A stretch of DNA of 64,000 nucleotides, taken from contig JAZGTH010000007.1 of the NCBI GenBank assembly GCA_036877525.1, positions 3,689,001-3,753,000 on the forward strand, given 5' to 3'. A program made the translations under genes and the position numbers. A model generated the notes under the pieces. That model saw only the letters and a list, made by a program, of their open reading frames with translations, made no database searches and was not told the origin of the DNA. This document shows, piece after piece, positions 1-14,000 of the stretch. Positions within the stretch are counted from its first letter, which is position 1. Every line of letters starts with the position of its first letter. The DNA comes from Chromobotia macracanthus (taxonomy: Eukaryota > Chordata > Actinopteri > Cypriniformes > Botiidae).

Positions 1-209
1 TTCGAGAATCTGGTTGACTGAGGAAGTCCTGTTGGTTAAACTAGTTAAATTTCCTGCTGGGAAAACCACCACACCAGAATCCAGAACACAACATCTGTTT
101 TGTGCAGCTATGCTAGTGTTTTCAGGGTGGTTGAAATCCAAACCAGATTACATTTGCGGAAAAACTTCGACAACAAGTTTCCTAACTATAACTTGTTTTT
201 TCTAAACAG

Positions 210-2004
210 GTGTTTTCTGTGGATATAGACGGGTCGCATTTGCAGGTCGTCCTAAACGTATCTGTTGACTACCCTGAAAACTTGGCTGTGGACTGGGTCA
301 ATAATAAACTGTATGTGGTGGAGGCCAGTGTAAACAGAATCGATATGGTCGACTTGGATGGGAACAATCGCGTCACATTGATCGCTGAACACCTGGGCAA
401 CCCGAGAGGTCTTGCTCTTGACCCGACTGTGGGGTGAGTTCCGAGAGGGTAACACATCCTTCATCTGTTAGACATTTCCCATTGACAGTAATCTTACCCA
501 AGCTTCTTCTCCCTAATCCGCACCCATCGTAAGAGAAATTATAAAGCTGTTGCCCCAAATGCTGGAATGTTGTTCACTGTCTGTGAGGATTAGTCAGAAG
601 TAATTAACCAAAGATGAGCTTCACGGAAACCCAATAGGACCGCAGGTCATGGTGGCCCCCTGTTAAATTAAGAAGTGACAATTAACGCATACAATTGCAT
701 TGCTTCAGATAGTGATAGTTGAAAATAAAGTTCTTTAAGTATTGATTTCAAAATCTCAGTCTTATCCTTAAGAGTTTTATCCGTAATCTGATGCTACCAA
801 GACTGAGAGCTAATAATATATTCAAGAAAATTCAGTTTGCGGTATCCAAGGTTTAAAGTGCTCTTTCTGTGTAAATAATGATTCATTAAAATGTGATTAA
901 AATCATGATGAGATTATTATGTTGTTGTTCAGGTACCTCTTCTTCTCTGACTGGGATACTCTGAATGGGGAACCTGGTCTAGAGAGAGCCTACATGGACG
1001 GCACCAATCGTTATGGGATCATCCGTTCCAAACTTGGCTGGCCTGCTGGGATTACTTTGGACCTTGAGGCAAAGAGAGTGTATTGGGTGGACAGCCGATA
1101 TGATTATATTGAGACTACAACTTATGATGGTCTGCACAGGTATCTGCTAGGGCTGCAGAGCAGTTTCATTAGAAAGCTCTTACTGGAAGTTCTAAATTCC
1201 TTTCATCACACACGGGCTCTGTTCCAACACTTAGTAAGCTGCATTGTTGTCTGCCAATAGGTACTAACCCAGCTAACAATTTTAGGTTGTAGGAATGCTT
1301 CCGTAACGTTTCTCAGAAAACCGTTAAAAACATTACTTTAAAAGTTTTAGGAACATTCAAAACGTCCACTTTTTTAGACATTGTATTCATGTTATTGCTT
1401 GGTTATTTAATGCTGTTCAAGCATTTTTTTAATTCTGTAATGTTTTTGAAGCGTTCCACTAACTGCTTAAGAATAACATTTTTGATATATGTGATATTAG
1501 AACATTAGAAAAATGTTCTACTGATGTTACTTCAAGAACATAACTTTGAGAGAACTTTTAGAGAACATTAGCCAACTAATCCCTTGAGAACAAGCATAAA
1601 AAATACAAAGTATACACGCTCATGGTTTATCCTCCATCTTGAATTTAGTTTTTAACTTTGCTTGTTGCAATGCATTATGGGATTGTCTTCACCACCAAAG
1701 CGGTTCCTTAACTGCTGTGATCAGAAGCTCAGCTATGCTGACGTGTATCTAATTGTATCTGGTTTCAAGATCTGTGAGCTATTACCTGCATTCTTTAATA
1801 GGAAAACGGTGGTCCGTGGCGGCTCTGTGATTCCTCATCCTTTTGGCATCACTCTATTTGAGCATTCAGTCTACTACACTGACTGGACTAGGATGGCTGT
1901 TATGAAGGCTAATAAATACAGAGACAGCAGCCCACAAGAGCTCTACAGGACCTCACAGAGACCACATGGTCTGACTGTGGTCCATGCATACAGACAGCCC
2001 TTTG
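210..2004 (+). CDS. lrp2: lrp2 exons 1-3 of window: second half of a YWTD propeller
   Basis: Exons 210-433, 933-1139 and 1802-2004. They encode blades with LAVDWVNNKLYVV, FFSDWD (a YWTD-type blade), ERAYMDGTNR, RVYWVDSRYDYIE and YYTDWTRMAVMKANKY. The first exon starts in phase 0 after tctaaacag; preceding exons are outside the window. The propeller is a six-bladed LDLR class B fold used for ligand release and uncoupling in endosomes. The third exon ends at RQPFG, followed by the EGF module as in other LRP propellers. Bases 1-209 are intron. Confidence 0.92.
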
Positions 2005-5000
2005 GTAAGTAGCCAAGAAAGTGTCAATCAGTTTTTGTTTGCTGTACCACAAAAATGTGAACATACATTCATATAATATATGAATGAGTGTTGTGTCGTA
2101 GTTTGACGTGTGTATGTATGTTTGATCTGACAGTAAGTAACCCATGTGGTACTGACAGAGGAGGCTGTGAACACATCTGTGTTCTGAGCCACAGAACTGA
2201 TAATGGCGGGCTGGGATATCGCTGCCGGTGTAGAATGGGCTACGATCTGCATGCTGATGGCAAAAGATGTGTTGGTAAGAAAGATCTTAATCACTCCTTG
2301 TGCGTTCTTTGACTTCTCACAGCCATCCAAGCAGTTCTAATTGATCTAATTGTCTGTCTGTCTGACTGTCTGTCAGTAACTGAACGCTAAACACATCCAG
2401 AACACCCTAGCAACTCCCTAACAACCACTTCCCTATGCCTTAGAAACCTGTATGTCTGTAATCTCTTTATGCACAGGAGCAGACAGGAGACATTGTCACA
2501 GTGTAGAAACCTCTGTTGATGTTGTGCAATATGTCTTGCAGCTGTGCGGCAGTTCTTGCTGTTCTCCAGTCAGTTGGCAGTGAGAGGAATCCCCTTCAAC
2601 CTCTCCACTCAAGAAGATGTCATTCTGCCCGTGACAGGAACTCCATCTTATTTCGTTGGCATAGACTTCAGTGCGGCAGACAACTCTATTTTCTTCTCTG
2701 ATACAGTGAAGGACATTGTCTACAAACAGAACGTTGATGGAACTGGTGAGAGTGTCCAGTTTGTTCATAATATGTACTTTTTTCAATGTTTGGTAACTTG
2801 GATTTATCCATTTATTTGAACCACCCATTCAACCACACACATTCGCTTTTTAAAACTCTGCCCTCTAATGTCAGCTAATCCATTGTCAGGCAATAATGCA
2901 CAGAGAGTATTTCTGATTGGCTAGTTGTATGACATAAATAAAACATGGGCCACTCCCCTTTCTCACTGTAAAGAGTCTAGGATTATTATAGAAACGTGTG
3001 GTTTCTCATGTTTTTCTGGTTCTCGTGGTTTCTCAGATAGATAGGAGAACATTTAATCCATGATTTTCAAAAAAAAATTACAGTACCTTTAATTGTCAAA
3101 TTTATTTGCTTATTGATTCAACTGAGGGTGTTAAGGTATTATTATTTTTTCAAACTGTTTTTGAAACCATTATTGCTCATGTGTATTACCCAGCTAACAA
3201 TGTTAGGTTCTATGAACATTTCCATAACATTTCCATTACGTAACAAAAACATTAAAAATGTTCATTTGAAAGTTGAACATTTTGAACTAGGAATGTTCAA
3301 AACATCAATTTTTTTAGACGCAGTATTAGCGTTATTGCTTGGTTATAAGAACGTTAATCAATTCTGTTTTTTCTTTAAAGAATGTTATCCAACATTCGGA
3401 GAGCATTCTCTGTTAGCTGGGAATATGCTGTTTTTACAAAATGTCCTTGACTTGTAGGCAGATACAGGGTGAAACAGATACTGCATTCAAGCCTTCTGAA
3501 CGTTAACTGTGTGCCAACAATACATTTCACTGCATGTGATATTTCCTATCAGCTACCTTCAAAGGCCAACAGAAGGAGATGTGTTCACTGGTGTTGGAGT
3601 CCTTCAAACCAACCCACAGCACCAATACTAACCAAAAACAAAACCAATAATTTACTTACTCTAGTCCTCACCTCATATGACCCAAATATTAGTGAAAATG
3701 ATGATGATAGCATGATATAATGATGAGTGTGATAAATTATAATAAAGTTAATATATAAGGTTATTTTTTACAAAATGTTATATAATACAGGTGATATACC
3801 TTTTGTATAAGTTGTATTTAGAAACTGGTATTTATCATAATACATTTTATTGTAAATGTTGTACGTATTAGCTTGGATGCATTTTGTGTACTGTTGTTGA
3901 ATAATTGCTTGAGACATGTTTTTAATTGGAGCTTGGATGTGGGTTCAGTTTCAGTGTCACTGCATTTGTTACAAGTCTTACCCATGTGAGCTGTCTGATG
4001 TCCACTGCAGAAACCAGCTCTGGAGAAATGTTTTGCTGCTAGCTGCTCTGTCTGACTCTGTTTTGCTTTCATGTTCACTTAAGTTCAAATGCATGCTGAT
4101 TAAATGAGGCGGATTAAATGAGTTGTACATCCATCATTGTTACAAGCTTCTGCTTTGATCTACACAGGCAGAGAGGTGCTAGCAGCCAATCGAGTGGATG
4201 GTGTGGAAGATCTCGCTTATGACTGGATCTCGAAGAACTTGTACTGGACGGATCCACGATACAGGAGTATATCTGTCATGAAAATATCGGATAAGTCCAG
4301 AAGAGCCATTGTACGCAACCTGAACAACCCCCGGTCTGTAGTTGTTCACCCTGTGGCTGGGTGAGTGCAAAGTTCCTTTTAGGAAAGTCTCATCACTTGG
4401 CGGCCATATTTGCGATCCCTTTGGACAGCTGTTTCGGTAATACAAGAACAAGAATACAAGTTTTTTCTATTTTAATAGGAGAAGACTGATATCTCTTAAG
4501 TTGCCCACTAAGGTTACAACAAAACAAAACAGCTCAAACAGCTATTACAGCTTAAACTGTGCTAAATAAACACATTTTTGTTTGTCCACTTACTGTGGAC
4601 ACACAAGCACTTCACAACGCTCTGCACAGAGCCCCTTCCCCAAATAATCGTTAGTTTTAAAGAATTACAATTGGCCCTTTTTACTGGAAGGTGGGTTTCC
4701 TTCACTAGAGCGGCCGTATTGAGCGTTGCACTTTCCCCCATTCATAGTAATCAGACTGCAGCCTCTTGTTAATATCTATAGTCTTTGGTGAGTGTGGATG
4801 TATTTTTTATTTAGCTGACTGCAGGTTAGAGCCAAGGCAAGTCTTGTTGCTAACATTCTCATTTTATATAAAGTACATAGTAAAAGAAAATGAACTATTT
4901 TGTCTGATTACAGTTATATTGAAAAGGGATGGTTGGAACGTTCCAAGAAATTTCAAAATAACATTTTGAATGTATTTGTTACTTAATGGAAACATTAGGG

Positions 5001-8000
5001 AAACATACTTACAACCTAAAATTGTTAGCTGGTTAGGTGACACACAAATAGCCAGCAGCTCTGCAACTATAATACCTTACAACGTTGCCTCACCAAGCTT
5101 TGGGACAGAACTACATGTACTGTCTTAGTACATGGTTCCCATTATATAACACTAAACAGATGTTATTGGATTTTTAAAGCAGGAATCACAAATCATCCAT
5201 GGTCATTCTATAAAAAGAATTGTGATCTCGGGTTCAAATTCACAGCCACGTTCAAATGTCAACAGACACAATTCAGCGAGTGGGAGCGAGCCAGAAACAC
5301 AGCTCGGGGGGCCTCGCTTTCACCTCGCCTCTCTGTTTCGCTAAGACCATGAAAAAGCATTAACAATCAGGCCACTTGTGTCCAGTCACACCTTTCATAA
5401 TGCAGGAGGTGCCCAGCCATTCACAGATTGCTCCTGCTTTGAACCTGGCACAGATAAAGGAACTCTTTATGCCTCGCCAGTGGGACATTTCCAATGTCTT
5501 CAAAGTCAGGAGGCCTCTGGGCCCAGGAGACTAGATTAGTGCTGCATGAAGGCTGGTATTGTGGTGCACACTAAGAACTTGGCTTAAAGGGGGAAAGCCC
5601 CGCAGAGCGCTTAAATAAACTGTCCATACCTCACCGTTTATAAATAACACCCAGCAGATTGTTCTGAAAGCATCCCCATCTATTAATTTGGCATTTTGGT
5701 TAGGGCACACGGTGGAAATTTGTAGGAACAAAGAGGCGATTTTGGCGCTGATGTTTGTGTGTGTGTTTGCGTGCTTGGCAGTTATATTTTTTGGACTGAC
5801 TGGTACCGTCCTGCGAAGATTATGCGGGCATGGGGTGATGGGTCACATGCTCAGTCGATTGTAAACACCACCCTGGGCTGGCCCAATGGTCTGGCTATTG
5901 ACTGGAGGTAAGTTAAACTCCCAGAATGAAACCGCTACAATACACCATTCATATCGATGTAATACCTCAAACAGTAACAAAAATAATCCATTTTCATTCA
6001 TAAATCTGCCTGCATTTGCTTTAAGGGAAGGGTAGGCAAAAGCTAGGGTAGCAATAGCAAGCTAGCTTTGAAAGCATAAAACCCCGCCTCTCATCAGAGC
6101 ACTCTCCAAAGCCACGCCTCCTCCCAAACACATGAATGCATATATATTTGACAGGCAGGTATGACATCCTATCATAGCATTCAGACTCATTAAGTAAAAT
6201 GGTCTTCAGTCCGAATGCAATGGTTGGATGAACATTTTATGGTCCTGCATCTTACACAGAAGTTATATGTTTATATAAACACATTTAGAGCACTTAGTGA
6301 TTGCTATCAGGATGTGAAGAGACTTTTCACCAGCATAACAATAAATGTTTCTGAAACAATCACCTACCCTGCCTTTAACTGTGGTTGATGGCTTATTAAG
6401 GCTGTGCTTCATTGTTATTTTTTGTTATGCTTTCAAAGTGCACTCACTTCTAATCACCTTAAAATCGTGATCTGACATAATCCTGTTTCTCAGCTCTGGA
6501 TTAAAACTCTCCCCCTTTGATCATATCTTTCCCTCTCAGTGCCATGCGTTTGTATTGGGTCGATGCCTTCTTTGATAAAATCGAGCACAGCAACTTTGAT
6601 GGGCAGAACAGGTTGTCTTTGGATCGTATCACCCAGATCTCTCACCCATTTGGTCTTACTGTTTTTGGAGGTAGGTCTGTCTGCCAATCTATATATTTAA
6701 CTCAGTTAAATACAACAGCACTTCTGTATATGTCAGTTTCGCGGCCTTTTCATTGATGATGCATTCCAGTGGCTGGTATTTGTGAAATGAAGGTCATTAC
6801 ACTTTAGTGTAGTGAGTGTGTTCAGTGTTGAGAGATAAAGGTTCAGAGGTCAGAGGTTCTGAGCAGGTATTGTTCTGAGATGGCCTCCATGATTAAATTC
6901 TCGAGTTTGCCGGCCTAGGTTATGTGTACTTCACGGACTGGCGGCTGGGTGGAATCGTGAGGGTCCGTAAAACAGACGGAGGGGAGATGATGGTTATTCG
7001 GAGAGGGATCAGCCACATCATGCACGTCAAATCTTTCAATGCTGATTCTCAAATCGGTGAGCGGCACTTTGATCTATTTGTCCTTTAAGATATCGGTTTA
7101 TCAGTCATTCACTTTGTCTCTTTGTATTGTGATGTAATGCTTCTACAAAGAGTTTTGTAAAAATACTGAAAATGAAACAATAAACAAGATTGTTGTTTCA
7201 AGATTGTTGAAAAAGGAACAAATTAATATCTGTCTGATCAGACAGTGAGTTTTTTATGTCAAGCAATCTAAAGAAAGCAGAGAAGCCATTTCCTTCTCTG
7301 AATCAATCAGTAAAACATGAGTCGTCATGGTACGTTGCCTTTTACCCCCAACAGGATCCAATTTCTGCAACAGGCAAACTAATCCAAATGGAGACTGCAG
7401 TCACTTCTGTTTCCCCGCACCGTATTCCCAACGAGTGTGTGGCTGCCCGTACGGAATGAAGCTGGAAGCCAATCAGCAGACGTGTGTGGATGATCCGTCC
7501 AATGAGCCGCCGACACTCCAGTGTGGCTCCAACTCGTTTTCCTGCACGAATGGGAAGTGCGTTCCCCAGAGTTACCAGTGTGACGGTGTCGATGACTGTC
7601 ACGACAACAGCGATGAGGCTCACTGCGGATCTAACAGTAATGTTTTTTAACATGCATATGAGCCCTTGAAATGCCTCCTTGCTCCTCTCTTTGTTTCAGG
7701 TTTTGGAACAAAGCCAGAGTCTAAACTTAGTGAGCAGATTTGTAGTTTTTGACATTGTATGAAAATAAACTGAAGTCGGAGTTTTAAAAATTGTAAAGTT
7801 ATGAATCGGGGGAAGGTTAGCAAAGCGTTTTGAATAGTGATCTGTCATGTACTTGCTCAATGTTTGTTCACTTTTAACCCCAAAAATTACGCATTGCATC
7901 TTAAAATACAAAATTATAACACATTATATTATACACATTATGACGGATCAGTTCTGCCTCCCTACTGCCTCACAGATAACACATGCTCCTCCACTGCCTT

Positions 8001-11000
8001 CACCTGTGCCAATCAGCGCTGCGTGCCCAGAAGCTGGCACTGTGATGGGCATAATGACTGTTTTGACGGCAGTGACGAGAGAGACTGTCCCACACGGACC
8101 CCTGGCACCTGCCAGGCAGACCAGTTCAGCTGTGCCAACCATCATTGTATCCCCCGCACATGGCTGTGTGACACAGATAATGACTGTGGAGACGGATCAG
8201 ATGAGAACAACTGCGGTATATAAGATATCTATTATGTAAAGTTAATTTATATTGAGAGTTAAATATTTAATCCAGTTTATCTGAAGCCACAAATGTACAC
8301 AAATGTGAACTGTGTAGATTTTTAAAATGTTTTCCCATAGGTAGGATGCTATGTTATATGCAAAATGCTAAATGAGATCTCTTGAATATTGCATTTTATG
8401 TGATTATGAGATTATATGTAAAGCAAATGTAGACTTTTGCTTGTCAGACATTTCCCCTTACAGATCAAGAATGTTTCAAACTGTGCTCAGATTTGCTACG
8501 AAGGTCTTAGGTCAAAAGTCTTGGAATTTTAATATGAGCTCAAATATTTCTCATCAAATTCTTCCAGGCCCTTATTATCTGAGCTATGCTAACAACTAAT
8601 TGTTTTAATTTTATGTCTCCTAAAGGGTTTTATGCAAAACATCTGAGCCAAAATTGACTCTTAATCTCAGATTAACTCTGATTAACATGTTGACCTATTC
8701 TAAAGCAACTTCAAAGCAATAAACATTATATCTAACAATTTCTTGTTAATATAAACCTTGTTAATAGATCTTTCTGTTTCATTATGATTTGTGTGATTCT
8801 GATTTGCAGATTCTATTGGCACGTGCTACCCTGGTCAGTTCCAGTGCCCGGACCATCGCTGCATTGACCCCAATTACGTCTGCGATGGTGACAGAGATTG
8901 TGCTGATGGAGCAGATGAGCAGGGCTGTGGTAAGAGTTAGTTATGTGAAATTAACCTCAGCAGTGTTAGTTAGCTTAGTATTGCAACTGAACTAAGTATG
9001 AGTTTAACAAGCATCGCTTCCAGGTTTTGAAAGCTCAGATCAGATGCAGATGCAAATACTGCTCAAGTAAAATGTATAGTGATCCTTGTTTTTCGGCAGT
9101 ATACAACTGTACCTCCTATGAGTTTAAGTGTGCTAATGGACATCAGTGTGTCAACTCCTACTACCAGTGTGATGGAGTGTTCGACTGTAATGATCGCTCA
9201 GATGAATCTGGTTGTCGTAAGTATCAACAAATCAGTTTTTGTTTCACATGTGAAATTAATTATAATGTGATATGCATACCTTTAAAGGTGGATTTCACAA
9301 AACATGTCTCATCATTTCACCCTTAAATAAATAAAAATAGGGACTTTATGTTTTGACCTCCAGCCACGAGGCCCCCAGGCATGTGTCACCACGAGAGCGA
9401 GTTTCAGTGCCAGTCAGACGGGAGCTGTATTCCCTCCACCTGGGAATGCGACGGTCACCCGGACTGTGAAGATGGCTCAGACGAGCATCACGCATGCCCG
9501 CCGCGGACATGCCCCACCACGCAGTTCCGCTGCGATAATGGAAACTGTGTTTTCCGTGGCTGGATATGTGACGGCGATAACGACTGTCGTGATGGCAGCG
9601 ATGAGCGAGACTGTCCCACGCCCCCATTCCGCTGTCCCAGCTGGCAATGGCAATGTCCCGGACACAGCGTGTGTGTTAACCTCAGCAGGGTGTGTGATAA
9701 CACCCCAGACTGCCCCAATGGGGCGGATGAATCTCCTCTCTGCAGTAAGTCTGGGTTTCTCTGAGATTTATAGCAAAGTCAAGTTTTAAATGTGTTTTTG
9801 TTGAAATAAAAAGTTGAAACCCTTGTTAGTCTGGCCGGTTGCATAAAATGCTTAAACTAGTCTTACAAGTTAGTCATCTATTTTTTTTCATCATTACTGG
9901 TCATAACTTTAAGACAGTTACATGAATAGGTAAACTGGTATATTTAAATATGGAAGGAAGATGGTCAGTTGGTCAGACTAGTTAAGACACAGCTATGTTT
10001 ATGCAACTGGTCCCCTGATATTTCGCTAACCTATGGTATTATTTGTCAACTCCCTGTGGATATTTGTATCAGTTAACATTTTGGCAAGCCTTTGAACATG
10101 ATGGCTGTTTAAGGGTAGGCGGTCATGTCAAAACTATTAGAACTGTGACCAAACATAAAATCTTTGAAGACAGCTGCCTATGTAGACTGTTGACTGCAGG
10201 GCAGATCGCTAGGCTTTTTTTGTGTGTTTTTAAAAAGGAATAAAAATGTTCATTATTTATTGGCTGAAATTACTGTTGGGTTAAATACTGTAGAAGATTG
10301 AAAGTGGCCTCACAAATGCTTAACCATTGTTTTTTTTAACCAAGCTTAAACAGTATGTATTCTGCAAAGCTGTATCACATTTGTTACAGTGCTAGTAAAT
10401 TATATTTTCATGGTTAAAATCTCCAATCTACCTGTTTCAGGGTTGAAAAATCTACCTATTTCAGGATTGAAAAAATCTTAATATCCATTTTTTTCAAGAT
10501 TTTTACAAATTGAGAGAGCATTTGAAATGTTCGCTGTTAAAACATATTGAAAACAGAACATTGCTTTCAATGGAAATCTTCTGTCTATCTCTTTACACTG
10601 AAACTAGATTGAAACGATTATGGTCAATAATAATTCAGTTAATTCCAATACATGTAACAGAGAGTTTTCAGGATGTCGTCTGTGTTAAAATCGTCAAATC
10701 ATGCATGTGTTCAGCTAATCTGAAAATTAACACTGAAGTGATCTGTGATTTCCCTTCCATGTGCCCCTTCCCACTCACAGATGAGCCCTTACCAGGTAGG
10801 CTTAATTACGTAATTACCCACAGTCCTCTGCATGTAGCACTAATCTTCCCGTATCTGCCTGCTGTACTCACTAACCGCCCGGTTATGGTCAGAATGTCTT
10901 TTACGTCTAAATAAGTCAACGCTGTCTGTGTTTAGCATTATAGACGCTTACAAATGTAGAACTTATTTTACATGTGTTAGATATTTTAGTCTGTTGATAT

Positions 11001-14000
11001 TGTACACAAGTAGATTACTAATTCCAAAAATAGAGTTAAAAAGATTTAGTAAATATTAGGGCTGGGCAATATTTTGAACATGTTTTAAATATTTTAGCAC
11101 AATTGTCTTGCGATATAAAGTTAAGCAATATTGCAAAGACCTTTATGTGCTTTTTATTTGCCCTTTAAGCTTCCAAAATGCTTTTGCATGAGAGCATAAA
11201 GCGTGTGAGATGAAAGATATTCACAAAACATTTTGTATGGTATTTCTCATATACAAAATACACAATTAGCTTTTCATACATTGAGAGATTTTTACCACAA
11301 CGGCTTCTCAAAAAAATAAAAAAATAAAACTTTAAAAGCCTTTTTCATCACAAATGTGTATCCATATATCAAACATACGTTGAATATTTTCAAATGGCTA
11401 TTTTTAGCTATGTCGCCCAGCCCTATTAGCATGCACTCACCCCCTAAGGATTGTGCTTAGCGTCTGTCTCCTCACCCATGCTTCTCCGATCATCTGTCCA
11501 TTGTTGTTTCATCTCAGCCTCTGTTCTCCCTCACAGATCAGGAGAGCTGCTCTGATAACAATGCAGGCTGCACCCACGGCTGTATCCAGGGCCCATTCGG
11601 AGCCCAGTGCACATGTCCCATGGGATACCAGCTGAGTAACGACTCAAAAACGTGCGAGGACATTGATGAATGCCATCCTCCTGGTGTCTGCAGTCAGCAC
11701 TGCTTCAATGAGAGAGGCTCCTTCCGCTGTCATTGTCAGGACGGGTACACGCTGGAGGCAGATGGACGCACCTGCAAAGCTTCAGGTTTGTGTGTCTCTA
11801 GAGCTGCTGCATGTGATCTCTGTTGTACAGTAGTCTTGTGCTACTCAGACCCCAATATACTGCTGCAGTGTTCAGTAAACTGTAGTATACCAATGGATAG
11901 CTGATGCATAACAATACCATCAAAAATGTTTTTATATTTAATCTGACGTATACTATATTAAATGTTAAATGATTAAATGACATGAACATTTTAGGAACTG
12001 TCCTAAAACAGTTCATATTTTAAAGTTTTTTGCATTCACTTGTTCCTTTTAAATTAAATGTATTAATAATTTATTTATTTTTCTATAGTTTGTATTATAT
12101 GTGTTATTCTTTATATTACTGAATGTTAAATTATTGTTAATAAGATTCTAATGTTTTATATAATTATCATTTACCTAATAATATTATTAATAACATTTAT
12201 CTAAATACTTTGACTGAAGAATGAATACAGCATACTCTCCACATTCTGTGTAATAACCAGCACATCCAAAACACAAGATGTGATGAAGTTATAGTGATGA
12301 CTGTGATCTCTGATAGTGGTGAGACAGATATTAGTGGAGGGGAGGCATGCGTGGTCTCAGGGGCCAACTGGACCTGTTCAGTTCTCAGATTACCACAGAT
12401 AAGACAAATAACATATATGTCAGTCAAAAACTTTCTTATGGGGGTTATTAGGTCGTAATCACCAGACAAAGACTTTATGAGCTGCGTGACTGACAGGAAC
12501 GCATTCCCTCAAGATAACCCGTTGAAAATGCTGTCATCTGATACACTGTTCCTTCTTTCTGAATGTCACTTTCAACAGGACTCCCTTTGATCCGTCTGTT
12601 TAGCTGCGTCAGATATGTCTTTCATAGTATATCTAAGAGCTGACACAAGAAGAATGTTTGGATACATTTCTAGGCTTGCTGTGATTATTACATCACCTGG
12701 ACATAACTGATTGATTTTACCGTAATTATTTGAGATAACTACAGTTATTTTAGAGGGGAGATGATACTCTAAAAACTTTTTGTTTTAAATGTCAGTTTTG
12801 TTATGGTTATTTTTATTAACACAATTAATATAATAAACGTAATAAATTATATGATGGATAAAAATATATATACGTTTAATCTCTCTTTTTAAGACTCTCG
12901 AGAAGTCTTGCTGTTAGTGGCCAGTCGGAATCAGATCATATCAGATGACATCAGCTCGCAGCCGAACGTCATACGGTCTCTTGTTCGAGACGGTCGGAAC
13001 ATCGTGGCAGTAGATTTTGATTCCATCACGGATCGGGTTTACTGGTCTGACACCACCCAGGACAGAATATGGAGCGCTCACAGGAATGGAAGTGACCGCA
13101 CTGTGGTGAGTGTCTCGAGCGGTATGCCAGCACCTTTAAAATCAACACAAAATCAACTCAGTTTACTGTCTTGTGCACATTTCCTGCTCGTTAGTCCAAA
13201 AGAAAAAAGTTGTTGTAATCTTTTGAAACTCTGGAACAACTTTTCCTTTTCACTACCTGACTCTGTTTTGGTATATAACAACATCTTTTCACAATAAATA
13301 AAATCCACCTGTGTTTTTTCACATTAAATATCCCATTTCACAAACACGCCAGATTCTGGAAGTTGCAAGTGGGTTGCAACCAGTGTTACATACTGACTAT
13401 AAAGCCTTATATACAATCATAATCACATTAAAGTTTGTAGTTTGTGATATTTTGATTTTCATTTGATTTTCCCGTTTCTGTCCCCTGCCAGATCTTTGAC
13501 AGTGGAGTCACTGTCACAGAAAGTCTCGCTGTTGACTGGGTTGGCAGAAACTTGTACTGGACCGACTACGTGCTGGAGACTATTGAGGTGTCTAAACTGG
13601 ATGGTTCCCACAGAACAGTGTTGATCAGTGTGAATGTGACCAATCCGAGAGGCCTGGTGCTCGACCCCCGAAATAAGTAAGAATGATGTTTCAGAGGTTT
13701 GGACCTGTGTGATTAATCCTGTCAAAAGTAAAGTTTTGTTGTGATATCTAATGCCCCGTTTACAACAAAGCGGAGGCCCTTCTTGTCTCAGCTATTGAAG
13801 ATTATAAGGACTTAATGTTTCCAACAAAAGCGTTAAAAATTTAACTTTGAAAGTTTTAGGAACGTTCGAAACAGCCAGTTTTTTAGATGTATTAACATTT
13901 TTGCTTGGTTATAAGAACTTTATTCAAACTTTTTTATTTCTGTAATGTCAATGTTTTTTATGTTCTGAAACGTTCCACTAACAACTTAAGAATAACATTT

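Noticed and set aside
9346..9718. Minus-strand frames opposite the LDLa exon 9364-9744
   Set aside because: Shadows of the cysteine-rich coding exon.
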